Origin: Ciborinia camelliae
Taxonomy: Eukaryota > Ascomycota > Leotiomycetes > Helotiales > Sclerotiniaceae
Assembly: GCA_025890175.1 (NCBI GenBank)
Contig: JANPYM010000004.1
Location: 1,061,134 to 1,125,133 of the forward strand
DNA length: 64,000 nt
Direction: 5' to 3'
Below the pieces are notes generated by a model. The model did not search any database and was not told the DNA's origin. It was given only the letters and a program-made list of their open reading frames with translations. Made by a program: the position numbers and the translations under genes. This document shows positions 22,182 through 31,897 of this stretch, in pieces. Every line of letters starts with the position of its first letter. Position 1 is the stretch's first letter.

Positions 22182-22935
22182 GTTTCAACCTTACCTTACC
22201 TTGAGGGAAATCCGCAAGAGCAACCCTTCCCCTATCGTTATTCGCTACAATTGCGTATAGCAGACTAGTGTCTAGTCAATCTCCAATTCAACGGTCCATT
22301 ATTTCAACTTCCAGAAGACAACACCCAGCAACGGATCCACAGCTTCCAAAGTTCTCTTGCATATCTAAATATACACAGAGTACTGTACTAAAGATTGGGC
22401 CAAGAAAAGCTGAAGATTCGGGCTATTTACGGAAGTAGTCCGTCCGTCCATCCAAGACTCTGAACTCTTTGAAAATGGATTGAGTATTTCGAAATCAGAT
22501 TTTGAGATGTGGTGTTGTCAATTATCCAGTACGTGGCTTTGAGCTATCAATAAAGATGATTTGTGTTGTATACTTTAAAAACCTCAAGGCCATAAGCAGG
22601 GCAACGGGCGCCAGAACCATATGACAGTTTTCGCCTGACACTCATTACAGTGTGTATTGCATGCAATATATTAGATAGGGAGTCGCGAATTCCCAGAATA
22701 TTGGATCTTCAAAATTTCGATAATGTATCTACCTACAAGTGCGGCCAACCGGTATGTGTGTATCGGGGGGGGGGCAAGGAACAGTCACAATCGGCCGAGT
22801 ATAGACTTATATTAACAATCGAATAAACCGGCTCTGTGAGGGCTATTATCATGATAGGAAACGAGGAAATGTATATCCAGTTCCTGCTCATCTCATCTCT
22901 ATATTTACGAATTTTTCACAATATTTATTCATCTA

Positions 22936-24600
22936 CTCCAATAACCATAGCAAGTCAAGCAAACCTTGAAGAGTACGCCCACCATCGAGCGAATTTAGTA
23001 GCCGGTGAGAAGAAGTACAGAGGGGTAAGTCATTCCATATATGTTTTATAGCCCAACTTCGATAGACTGGCTGACTTTGTAGATTATGAATTTGGCGAAT
23101 CTCTTTCACCTATTTCTCGAGCCGCCAGTGCGATCGTTCCTTAGATTGAACGTTTTCACGGGAGGTTCTTTTTAATATTGCAACATACAGAAACTTACAC
23201 CCGGAATCTTGTTTTCTCCACATCAAAGAATCTACAGCAAGGACTGCTCTACTTGAGATTGTTAAAAGAATTGCCAAAGGGGGCGATCCTGTACGCACAC
23301 AACGCTGCCTGTGTGTCGATTGATTTCATTATTGATAAAATGGTCGAGACATCTGGGATGTACATCAGTGCTTCAAACCCTTGGACTCGTGGGATGTCAA
23401 ACGCGAGAAGAAAATAAAAAATAAAATTTGTATACCATCCTTCTCAATCTCATGCAACCAGAAGCGCAGTAAAAGTCCTTTGGGACCATGGTTATGAGCC
23501 CGATTCACTCGTGCCAATGTCTCTCGCTGCGTCAACATTTCATTTCGAAGATTGGCGCAAGCCACCTGAAGAAACGGCCCGGATAGGTAAAGGGAGGTTT
23601 GCTGTGTGGCTAAAGCGTCGATCCATACCTAGATCAAGATGCCCAACATGGGAATACAAGTGGAAGTAAGTATCAACGAGGCTTGGGATACATTACAGGT
23701 TGAGATGAGGCTGGTGAATACGATGATTCATAATGAACCAATATTTCGTCCATTCCTTCGACGGCTATTCGAAGGATTGTATGAGGATAATGTTAAGTGG
23801 ATGGCGATCAGGAAGAGTTGAAGGGAAGTGATACAGATTCTGGGGAGTTGGGAAATGGCAAGGGTGACATCGGAGGACATAGAAAAAGTTTTCACAAATG
23901 ATGAAAAATCAAGGAAAAGAACGATGAAGGAGGATAAGAGTCCTCTGGGTGGGCTTGAGCCTCAACCTTAGAAAGATGAAGACATCCAAACTGGTGAGTT
24001 CTTATTCCTCATATCCTGAGACAAAAGCTAACCGTCTCAAATAGATATGGAAAACCGCATGGATGTCAAAGAACGCTATCCCGATCTGATCTCGGGGGAT
24101 GATCGTGTGGGCCAAGAAGAACTCGGTCATACGCTTGTGGATCTTACGTCCATCCTGCTTTGGTTCCCGCAAGGAACAATGCAAACTCCGCAACTTGAAC
24201 ATTCCACTCTTTTTTGCATGCAGGAGAATGCTTGGGTGCTGGTGCTGGTGATGTAAATGATCATGAGCTTTGGCAAGGACTACCAGAATCCCATTTATAT
24301 TCCCGAAACCCTAAGCTTTGCGGCAACGTAGCAATGTGCTTCTTCTCAGCACTTGAGGTATCGTTCACGGATATTCATTTCCTAAACATCCATTGCTCGA
24401 AGAGCGTTTCAAGAAACATCAAATTTTGGTTGAGCTTTGTCCAATCTTGGGATGGATCATGTGTGTCAAGCGCTCCATGCATCAAGGAGACCCAAACAGA
24501 ATCCTACCCAAGAAAATAGAACAGAGATACTATGCACGAGCCGCGCTATTCATATTTTGTTACACTATTCGCTCCCCCGTTTTCTTTTACCTCTTTTGAC
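22936..24600 (+). pseudogene. Broken adenosine deaminase-related growth factor (ADGF/CECR1-type) gene
   Basis: Pieces of one ADGF-type adenosine deaminase appear in order but in different frames. They are: NLEEYAHHRANLVAGEKK (~22960); DYEFGESLSPISRAASAIV followed by an in-frame TAG (~23085-23145); LLKELPKGAILYAHNAA (~23260); HNEPIFRPFLRRLFEGLYED (~23730-23795); YPDLISGDDRVGQEELGH (~24075-24130); FHAGECLGAGAGD in another frame (~24210-24255); and LEERFKKHQILVELCPI (~24395-24440). In active enzymes the first metal motif is His-x-His within LHAHLDA; here it reads Tyr-Ala-His, so a metal ligand is lost. At least four frame changes and an internal stop rule out a functional protein. The active family deaminates extracellular adenosine to inosine. 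Confidence 0.75.
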
Positions 24601-25205
24601 AATTTGATATGGTAAATTTCCACAATACAACGCATATCTCTTCATTGTAGTGATTTTGTGTATATCAAATGCTTGATGCAGTGCATAGAAACGTTGGTTG
24701 GGTGATATTGCGAGGAGTAAAATGGTGAAAGTTTATAGCTGCAAGATTAGGAAATGTGCGAAGAGATTAAAATCAATATTATCAGGCCTTACCTATGTCT
24801 AGAATATCAGAAGTTCCATAACAGGAGGAATTATTAAGTACCTATCATCTGTACCGATATTTCATTGCTTAAATACTCGCATCAGAAGTAGCTGTCCCTG
24901 CACGACAAAACTCTCAGGTGTTACCCTCTCTTTCAGATGCAGAATGTAAAAGATTGGATGGAAGAAGAAGAGCGAAGTGCTCAAATGGCGTGGGATCGTG
25001 ACGAGGCCAAAAAGATACCACCTAAATTCTGGGGGTATAGTTATAGACTTGGAAAGCTCCGTCCTATGCGCGAGGTATCTCTAGAGCTATTTCGTCCGCA
25101 ACGCCGTCGGCCTCGGGATGTCGGCCTCGGGATCCTTTTATCAACAATGGTCGTTTCACATACACCGAAGAGGATGGGTGGTAGTGTCATGCCACATGGG
25201 ATTAG
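24600..25205 (+). pseudogene. Decayed partial copy of the AT-hook/SAP-like gene found at 34977-36648
   Basis: The final part matches the terminal exon of the intact gene: WMEEEERSAQMAWDRDEAKK corresponds to WTAEEERRAKILWDFDDATK, RFTYTEEDGW to QYTYTDDGW, and the last eight codons read W-stop-C-H-A-T-W-D-stop against W-V-D-R-A-G-W-D-stop. A CTTTCAG just before this block fits the retained acceptor of the same intron. Upstream remnants (T-L-V-G-stop-x-x-E-E at ~24690-24715, then RKCAKRLKSIL at ~24745-24780) correspond to T-W-V-G-T-G-F-E-E and EKCEQIRKSII. Stops and frame changes make it non-functional. The 5' two thirds of the gene are not recognisable here. Confidence 0.6.
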
Positions 25206-25401
25206 CTTCGATGGTCTTGTGCCTAGGATTTGTCTATACCCTGGAGTCGAGGATGATATTCTATAGAATAGTTCATAGGCATTTAATGAACAATTGATGG
25301 AGGAGTTATTAAAATAACGCGAAAGAATATTTTGTCATAGTATAATTCATGGGGGGCTCCATAACGATTGGCAAGACAACTACCATACATTATATAGTTC
25401 A

Positions 25402-26487
25402 CTACAAGTCAGCTAAATACATCAAACCCGTCCCTTCCGCACAGCCAATATACTCTGCATCCAAATCTTTCGACTTCAAAACACACAACTCCACAAACAA
25501 AACCGCCTTCCCCTTTTCCAATTCACCCCCAGGACCATAAAGACTCATAACCGTCTTCCTCAACTCCACATGTCCCTTATGCGAGCGTCCGGCTTGCTCA
25601 AAGTGCGCCAGATCCAAGAAATAAGCAAGTTGATTCGCCTCCGCAATCGCATTAGTATCGAGCTCTAAATCAGCACTTGGATCGAATTTCTCATTTACGA
25701 TTTCTGGTGTGGGGTTCTCCTGCCCAATATGTGTGGTAAAGGCTACCACGCCGTTTTTGTTGCGTGCTGTTGCGAGATGAGATATCCAGGATTGGGCGTG
25801 TGGATTTATTTGCTTGAGCCAGGCTTCGGTTTCGGCTGGGGGGATATGTGGTTGTCTTTGGCCTTCGCGGACAAAAATTAGATTCTCGGGGGGATTTGAG
25901 ATTGTGACTCTCCCTAATTTTATTTTAGCACTACGAGTACTGGGTATATCGATGATTTTCCTGGTTTCGTTAGGTTTTGCTTTGGTGGGAGTGACATAAG
26001 GTGATGTAAAAGTATCCGAGGGATCAGTATGGGAATCTGGTGTCTCGGAGAGTCGATGACGGTATACGCCCCAGTATCCTTCATCGTCACTTTGTTTTAA
26101 TGGAAGGAGGGTCCCCATTGCAGATGCCACGGGTTGGCTAGAGGCGAACGTGAAGCGGGATTTGGGGACTGTCATTACTTCGCGCCAAACGCCTGCGTCG
26201 GCAGGGAGGGAGGCCCAAAATTCTTTCACTGGAGATGACCCTTTCCATGATTCATAGGAGGTGGATGACAACCAGTATGCGACGAAAGTTGTGGATTTGG
26301 GGCCCTGGCGTGGGAGTCCGTGACTTTCGTCTTGGAGATGATCAACGCGGTTGGCGGACGAGGAGAGAAGTTTATAGAGAGTGGATATAGAAGTGGCTTT
26401 CTCAGGGGTAAGTTCTTCGTGTTGCACGCCGAAGATACCATAGGTGAAGACGTAGTCTTTCCCGTCCATATCAACCAAGAAAACCAT
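25402..26487 (-). CDS. Haem-containing aldoxime dehydratase (phenylacetaldoxime dehydratase family)
   Basis: Family enzymes dehydrate aldoximes (R-CH=N-OH) to nitriles using a haem b that binds the substrate nitrogen. One exon, 361 residues. TYGIFGVQHEEL at the N-terminus matches the first conserved strand. Then come YWGVYRHRL, AHFEQAGRSHKGHVELRK (residues ~294-311, holding the histidines expected around the haem), MSLYGPGG, and a C-terminus of VELCVLKSKDLDAEYIGC followed by EGTGLM, all typical of the family. It begins ~30-40 residues short of many relatives; a small upstream exon might be missing, but I could not identify one. It lies 2.6 kb from a nitrilase transcribed in the opposite direction, with a broken Zn2Cys6 regulator between, which suggests an aldoxime-to-acid route. 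Substrate (indole-, phenyl- or alkyl-aldoxime) cannot be read from sequence. Confidence 0.88.
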   Translation of the reverse strand: MVFLVDMDGKDYVFTYGIFGVQHEELTPEKATSISTLYKLLSSSANRVDHLQDESHGLPRQGPKSTTFVAYWLSSTSYESWKGSSPVKEFWASLPADAGVWREVMTVPKSRFTFASSQPVASAMGTLLPLKQSDDEGYWGVYRHRLSETPDSHTDPSDTFTSPYVTPTKAKPNETRKIIDIPSTRSAKIKLGRVTISNPPENLIFVREGQRQPHIPPAETEAWLKQINPHAQSWISHLATARNKNGVVAFTTHIGQENPTPEIVNEKFDPSADLELDTNAIAEANQLAYFLDLAHFEQAGRSHKGHVELRKTVMSLYGPGGELEKGKAVLFVELCVLKSKDLDAEYIGCAEGTGLMYLADL

Positions 26488-27280
26488 GATAGGCGATGGT
26501 TATAATGTTGATGGTAGTAGATAGTGGGAATTTCACTTTTGTCTCTGAATATGCGTAGCAGGTCCTAGCTTTTGAACATGGAAAAATAGTCCTAATATGA
26601 AAGTAGTATCAATGGAGGGGTTCGAATACCTTTATAGGTATTATCGCACAATGGTTTGTGGATTCTCTAATGTCCGCATGGCATGACAGTAAGATTGATC
26701 TCATTTTCATGTTGCTGATGTCATACCAGCATGATATGAATGAGCCATAGCCTGCCTAGTAACCCTGGTGGTGTTATTATACGTGCAGTAAGACTGCGTG
26801 CGGGCTCTTTAATAATGGGATCTAAGTTCAGCAATAGGCTAATGAGATTGTAAGAGAAGAAGAGTTGATTCATGAAGCCACTTGACTCAAAGGATGTTCT
26901 CGTTGTCGCTATTATTTCTTTGTTCATATACAAATAGGTATACTTATTGTACCTAAGGTAGGTATTCATATTTGGTAGCGGTAGTAGGAATTGCTATTTT
27001 CTCCACACATTACCACGTTTTAGGTTAAGGTTACTGTAGCTGAAAGCTCGGACCACACCTATTTCAATATAATGGAATGCTCATGCTCAGTAATGCCAAG
27101 AGGTAATTCATCAATGATTTTAGGTATAAGGGCAGGGCAGAGTTGATGGAGCTTGAGCTTATTAATTAGTCGCGGAAACATTTCCACTACTGCAGATTTC
27201 TTCACTCGTCAACACTGAATAGTCGATGCCTCCTGGCAGGGCAGTCATATCATGCCATGCATAGCCTTTCATACTAACCG
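26488..27280. other. Intergenic region upstream of the aldoxime dehydratase
   Basis: Promoter side of the minus-strand dehydratase. No gene recognised; an ACCT-type motif occurs near 26950. Confidence 0.4.
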
Positions 27281-27287
27281 CGATTAG

Positions 27288-28309
27288 TGCCAAGGCCAAA
27301 GACCAACATGTGCTCTATGTGGAAAGACGTGCTATTATCCCCCTGAGCTTTCACGAACGTATGTTCTCAGTTGAGAGGTCAAAAGCCCAAGCTCAACTCG
27401 GGTTCACAGACGCAAGAATTATGACGATGATTGTATCCGCAACCTTGAAGATAAACTTAAGGCTTTGGGGGCTCAGTTAACAACGCATCGAAACTGGGTG
27501 TCTCAATCTCAGCACAACGAGGAGCATATGAGCCACGAAGTTTTGCCTGCACCTGCACATGCCAGTACTGACTACACGAACTCTCTTGCTGATGAGCCTG
27601 AAGTCATTACTTCGGGCAAGGAAGAGGAAATCAATGATTCGCGCTCGAGGTTGCTATGGAGGAGCTTGTTTCGTTGATATTGACTATGGATATCGAGGAG
27701 AAAGGTGAACCGCCATTTACCATTCCGTCAGGCAAGGATAAGTACTCCTTGAGACAGAACAAAACGCCAATCAGCAACTTAAATTTCGATATCAAATGTC
27801 ATGTTGTAAACTCAAACGAGGATGAGTACCACCCAGAAACACGTCGGCATATAGTCGAATGTTTTATGACTACATTCAATATGTACCATCAATTTGTAGA
27901 ACAAGCAAAGTTACCATCCGTTCTATCGGAGACCATGTTCTCAACGGAGTTGGATTTGGGGTTTCGGAACCATGCCATACTCTCCGTGGGTGCCTTTCTT
28001 TCTCAAAAATCAGGTTCCAAAGAATTGAGTAGCCATCATGCAATATCTGCCGAGACTATATTATTGAAATGTATACGGGAGTGCTCCAGCGATTTGTTCG
28101 TTCAAGGGCTTGCACTATTGTCATGGCGAGAGCTGATGCTTGAGAATAAAATAGCATGGCCTATACTTATATAGGTCGGTATATCCTTCCACTATCTCCG
28201 CTCAAACAGCCATTAGTGAATCACTGCAGCTATTGCCACAGGATTAATCCTACATCTTAGACTCCATGTGAGCAACTTGGGACTCGGAAGGCCAGTAGTA
28301 TTGTCGTAG
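27288..28309 (+). pseudogene. Degenerate Zn(II)2Cys6 fungal transcription factor
   Basis: Second half of a binuclear zinc cluster (CQGQRPTCALCGKTCYYPP from 27288) is followed by an intron (27359-27409, GTATGT donor, CACAG acceptor) and a dimerisation-like helix, CIRNLEDKLKALGAQL. A frame change near 27650 is then needed to reach EELVSLILTMDIEEKGEPPF, and the fungal transcription-factor middle domain continues with ECFMTTFNMYHQFVEQAKLP and CSSDLFVQGLALLSWREL. A stop at ~28172 precedes an out-of-frame continuation, ATGLILHLRLHVSNLG (~28230-28280), after which similarity ends. The first two zinc-binding cysteines were not found and the last spacing is too short (C-x3-C). A dead or dying regulator of the flanking enzyme genes is the simplest reading; an unusual intron could rescue the middle frame but not the DNA-binding domain. 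Confidence 0.55.
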
Positions 28310-29100
28310 ATGTAGTGGCTCCGACCAACAAGTGAAGCAGATCAAGATCAGAATCAATCCACATTCCCAAGGCAAGAATGGACGAATGTGTCTACTAATA
28401 TCGGTACAATCCTACCCAATCTTGATATTGGGGAATTAGCAAATGGGCACACGTACACTAGTTTTAACAATGACAGCGGGCCATATGGGATCCAAGTATA
28501 TTTGAGAACGCACTAGAGCATGTTAATCCCTCAGAACATATTTCATATCAGTCAAGTCTTTAGTGGCTTTTCGACGAAAGCATTGCCGGTTTGTAGTGCA
28601 GAAAAGTACTTTAGGAGAGACCAGCAGTAGAATATGAAATTCCTACTTGGTAATTTGTCTGACAATGCGTTATTCACCATAATCTTCACCATAATCTAGA
28701 CACCTAGGCTTATGTCAAGTCACACGAGCAGTCACACGAGCAGATGAATATTCAGCGGAATAAGCACCGCTATACATCAAGCCACCATCTTATCAGTCTT
28801 ATCAATTGGCGGGTATCTTATCCGCATCCCTGATAATAGCTCCCTTCTTGATTGTATGCGGCGAAATGGAAAGCTATGACCGGGGAAGTTGAACTTATCT
28901 AGCTAACCTAGGTCTTGGAACACAAGATTGAATTATCTGGCAGTACTTATTACTATCTAGTCACGATGACGGAATTCTGAAATACTTTAAGATCCGTCCT
29001 TTGAATACCGGTACATAGGTAAGGACAACAACTCGTAAGATCACATTATACAACCAACCTCTTTAACCATCATTCATCTCGAGATCATATTAGTGAAAAT
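28310..29100. other. Intergenic region upstream of the nitrilase
   Basis: About 0.8 kb between the pseudogene and the nitrilase start; it should include the nitrilase promoter. A short direct duplication, CACACGAGCAGT twice, lies at ~28722-28742. No gene seen. Confidence 0.4.
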
Positions 29101-30207
29101 ATGACCAGCTCAACGTCCTCAAAATATCGCGTTGCTGTTACTCAGCACGAGCCAGAATGGTTTGACCTACAGAAATCGGTGGAAAAAACATGCCGTATTA
29201 TCACAGAGGCTGCTGAGAATGGTGCCCAACTCGTTACATTTGCGGAAGCATTTATTCCTGGCTATCCAGCGTGGATATGGTGAGAACCCCCGAACTTCAA
29301 AATCACATTTGTGAAGCTAATTGGATTGTAGGACTCGTCCAGTCGATCCAGTCCTCTCTACCATTTACATCAAAAATTCCCTAGTCATCGATTCTGATGA
29401 GATGAGGACCATTCAAAATTGTGCCGCCAAGCATGGAATTGTCGTCTCTCTCGGATTCTCCGAAAACGACCATAACTCGTTATATATTGCGCAAGCTATC
29501 ATTGACGGAGATGGGACGATAGTCATGAAGAGAAGAAAGCTTAAGGCTACACATATGGAGCGTACCATATTTGGAGATGCTTCCGGGGATAGTCTTATGA
29601 ATGTTGCGTCGACTCGTGTTGGAAAGGTTGGAACCTTGGCTTGTTGGGAACATTGCCAGCCGCTGCTAAAATACCATACTTTACATCAACGAGAACAAAT
29701 CCATTGCTCAGCGTGGCCGCCAATTATCAATCATACTGGTGGGCCTGAGCTATGGTCCATGTCCAGAGAAGGTAAGGAAGTATTCTTTTAATACGTTCAG
29801 ACAAAGTGTAGCTAACTTGCACACATTGTTCAGGATGTCAAAGTCTTTCCCAAGTATATGCGATAGAGTCCCAGACATTTGTTCTGCACGCCACGACGGT
29901 CATCACAGAAAAGGGAGTCGGCGCAAACTCTACAGAAAGAGGGATATTAATGTCAGCACCAGGTGGTGGGGCGTCGGTTATAATCGGGCCTGATGGTCGG
30001 GTCATGTCGAAACCTCTTGATTCTACAACTGAGGGGATTATCTATGGAGATATTGATCTAGATCAAGCCATATTCGCACGCAGTTTCTTGGATATCTGTG
30101 GACACTACAGCAGGCCAGATCTTTTGTGGCTTGGCTGTGATACCCGTGGACGCAAACTAAGAGTTGACGAGAATTTGGAAACGAAAAACGCATGTTTGAC
30201 GGAGTAG
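29101..30207 (+). CDS. Nitrilase (carbon-nitrogen hydrolase family)
   Basis: Hydrolyses nitriles to carboxylic acids and ammonia through a cysteine nucleophile. Exons 29101-29279, 29332-29771 and 29834-30207 (GTGAGA and GTAAGG donors, CTAAT and CTAAC branch points) give 330 residues, the usual size. The Glu-Lys-Cys triad is complete: E49 in [13 protein letters not shown]129 in [11 protein letters not shown], and C164 in [12 protein letters not shown], the CWEH motif typical of true nitrilases rather than of amidases or cyanide hydratases alone. HCSAWPPI and the late [12 protein letters not shown] are also family features. It sits close to an aldoxime dehydratase, whose nitrile product is the natural substrate of such an enzyme. 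A cyanide-hydratase-like specificity cannot be excluded by sequence alone. Confidence 0.93.
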
Positions 30208-31245
30208 ATAATTTATCCCTTTCACACTCAGGAGAAAAGTCTTTCAGACTTGAAAATCAACGCATACATCATTATCAACTGAAAAGATTTCTTTTTTCAG
30301 CTTCAAATACAACCCAAAATGGCAATCGATATTGTGGCTAAAGTGTAGCATTTGGAAATTCAATTAATAAATCCAATTCAATCTAAGAAAATCCATACCT
30401 CATTCATTCTAGATCTCGATTTTTCTCCACTCACACCAATATTTGAAAGCTCTATTGGAAGCCTCAAAAAAATGTTCCTCTTGAGTGTGGAAGGGATTTG
30501 AATGGTTAGCCAATTTTCAGGTACAGATAAATATCAACTGTGATAAACAATTGAGAAGCTATGAACTTTTTGCGGCAGAATTTTCGAAATGATAACTTCT
30601 TATGCAGACGGTGAAATATACATCCAGACTTCCTTTGTATTGGCCGAATTTCTATTCTATCTCATCACTTCTTACTAGAGTATATCATAAAGCTCCGCCA
30701 AAGTGGTCTCAAACAGGATCTTAACAAGGTCTTATCTAATAACCGAAATTTGTAAGGGGGGCATGTTAAAGCTAAGGCTAAGCGACCTCGAGAATTGCGG
30801 AGTCCGTCTCAAGCCCCTCAATGACACAATCTTCGTCTCGGAAATTTCGGTTAATTTTACAAGTTGAGATGATTAACGTTACAAGTTAATCTTTATGAGA
30901 TATTCTGGGGTGACAATTCGATAGATCTAGATTAGTTAGGTATTATGACGCTGAAGTTGGGTGATGAAGCTTGTGAAGCTTGTGAGGGGCGCCTAAAGTT
31001 ACGAGAGTCATCTTTCTAGGAGAATGCACATTTAGATTTCAAATACTGTGATGCAGCTGCTCGGTGTGTTTCTTCATTCTCTTCATTCTCCTCATTTCTT
31101 ATTTCATTAGCTGGCTGGTCTGATATCCTTTATTCACAACACTCTTTTCACTTCTCCCACCTTGTCTTGCCTTACCATCTTTGCAGTCGCTGCCAGTTAT
31201 ATCGTAATTCTTGGTCTTGTACCAAAAATATTCATCAATATCACC
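30208..31245. other. Intergenic
   Basis: One kb between the nitrilase and the small secreted protein gene. CTTCATTCTCTTCATTCTCCTC and TATCCTTTATTCACAACA near 31070-31145 look like a pyrimidine-rich core promoter/5' leader of the latter. Confidence 0.4.
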
Positions 31246-31897
31246 ATGAAGTTCTCAGCTATTCTCTTCGCTTCTTTGGCCATATATGCTTCCGTGTCGG
31301 CTACTCCAATGGCAAAGCATGGGCACAAAGGCCAGAAATCCGCTGGTGGCTTTGCAACTACAGCTGTAGCTGCCGCAGCTACAACGGGGGCCATGACAGC
31401 GATGGGCTCTACGGCAGCATCGGGCTCAACCATTGTGATGAAAGAAGTTGGTGGCATCCCAGGAAACGAATGTCTCACATTCCGAAATAACGGTAAGCCC
31501 CTCTCGCATTCGCCTGGCCCCGAAAGCAAATACAAACTAAGTCCCTAACCCAGGCGAAATCGTCGATGCAGCCTGCGTCGACACATCCGCTGATCGCCAA
31601 GTAACTCCCACCGCCATCAACGGACTATCAGTCCTCCTAGTCCAGCGTACCTTCACGGCGGATTTCCGCCCCGACCTCGTTAATGCACAAGCATGCATTG
31701 GGTTCAACGGGACGGATTATCTGGCGCAGGATTGTGCGGGCGCAGGGTTCCAGGCCGTGACATTGGTTAATAATCAATTGAAAAGTGGAACGAGTTGTCA
31801 AAGTGGTCATGATGGGAAAGCCCAGTTGACGGTTGATACAAATGGAGCGAGTTGTGCTAGTGTTACTACGACGGATGTTACGCCTGCTCCTTCATGA
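31246..31897 (+). CDS. Small secreted cysteine-containing protein (effector-like candidate)
   Basis: Exons 31246-31492 and 31554-31897 (GTAAGC donor, CTAAC branch, CCCAG acceptor; phase 1) give 196 residues. The first 19 residues (MKFSAILFASLAIYASVSA) are a textbook signal peptide. An Ala/Thr/Gly-rich stretch (residues ~35-65) precedes a compact domain. The mature domain has six cysteines (NEC, AAC, QAC, QDC, TSC, ASC), which suggests three disulphides, one possible N-glycosylation site (Asn-Gly-Thr), and ends in Pro-Ala-Pro-Ser. I do not recognise the fold. Size, secretion and even cysteine count fit apoplastic effectors or cell-wall proteins. An upstream in-frame GTG/CTG extension exists but has no ATG, so 31246 is the start. 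Confidence 0.82.

Larger units (their letters stand above)
20026..22900. other. Long intergenic region
   Basis: About 2.9 kb of repeat-rich, AT-rich DNA between the MFS transporter promoter and the pseudogene block. Several simple repeats are listed separately. No supported gene; apparent frames around 20668-21211 come from repeats. Confidence 0.45.

Noticed and set aside
26615..26632. tRNA B-box-like GGTTCGAATACC
   Set aside because: No matching A-box at the right distance and no cloverleaf could be drawn.
27359..27409. In-frame TGA at 27372 as proof of pseudogenisation of the Zn2Cys6 gene
   Set aside because: It lies inside a plausible intron (GTATGT...CACAG); other defects carry the argument instead.
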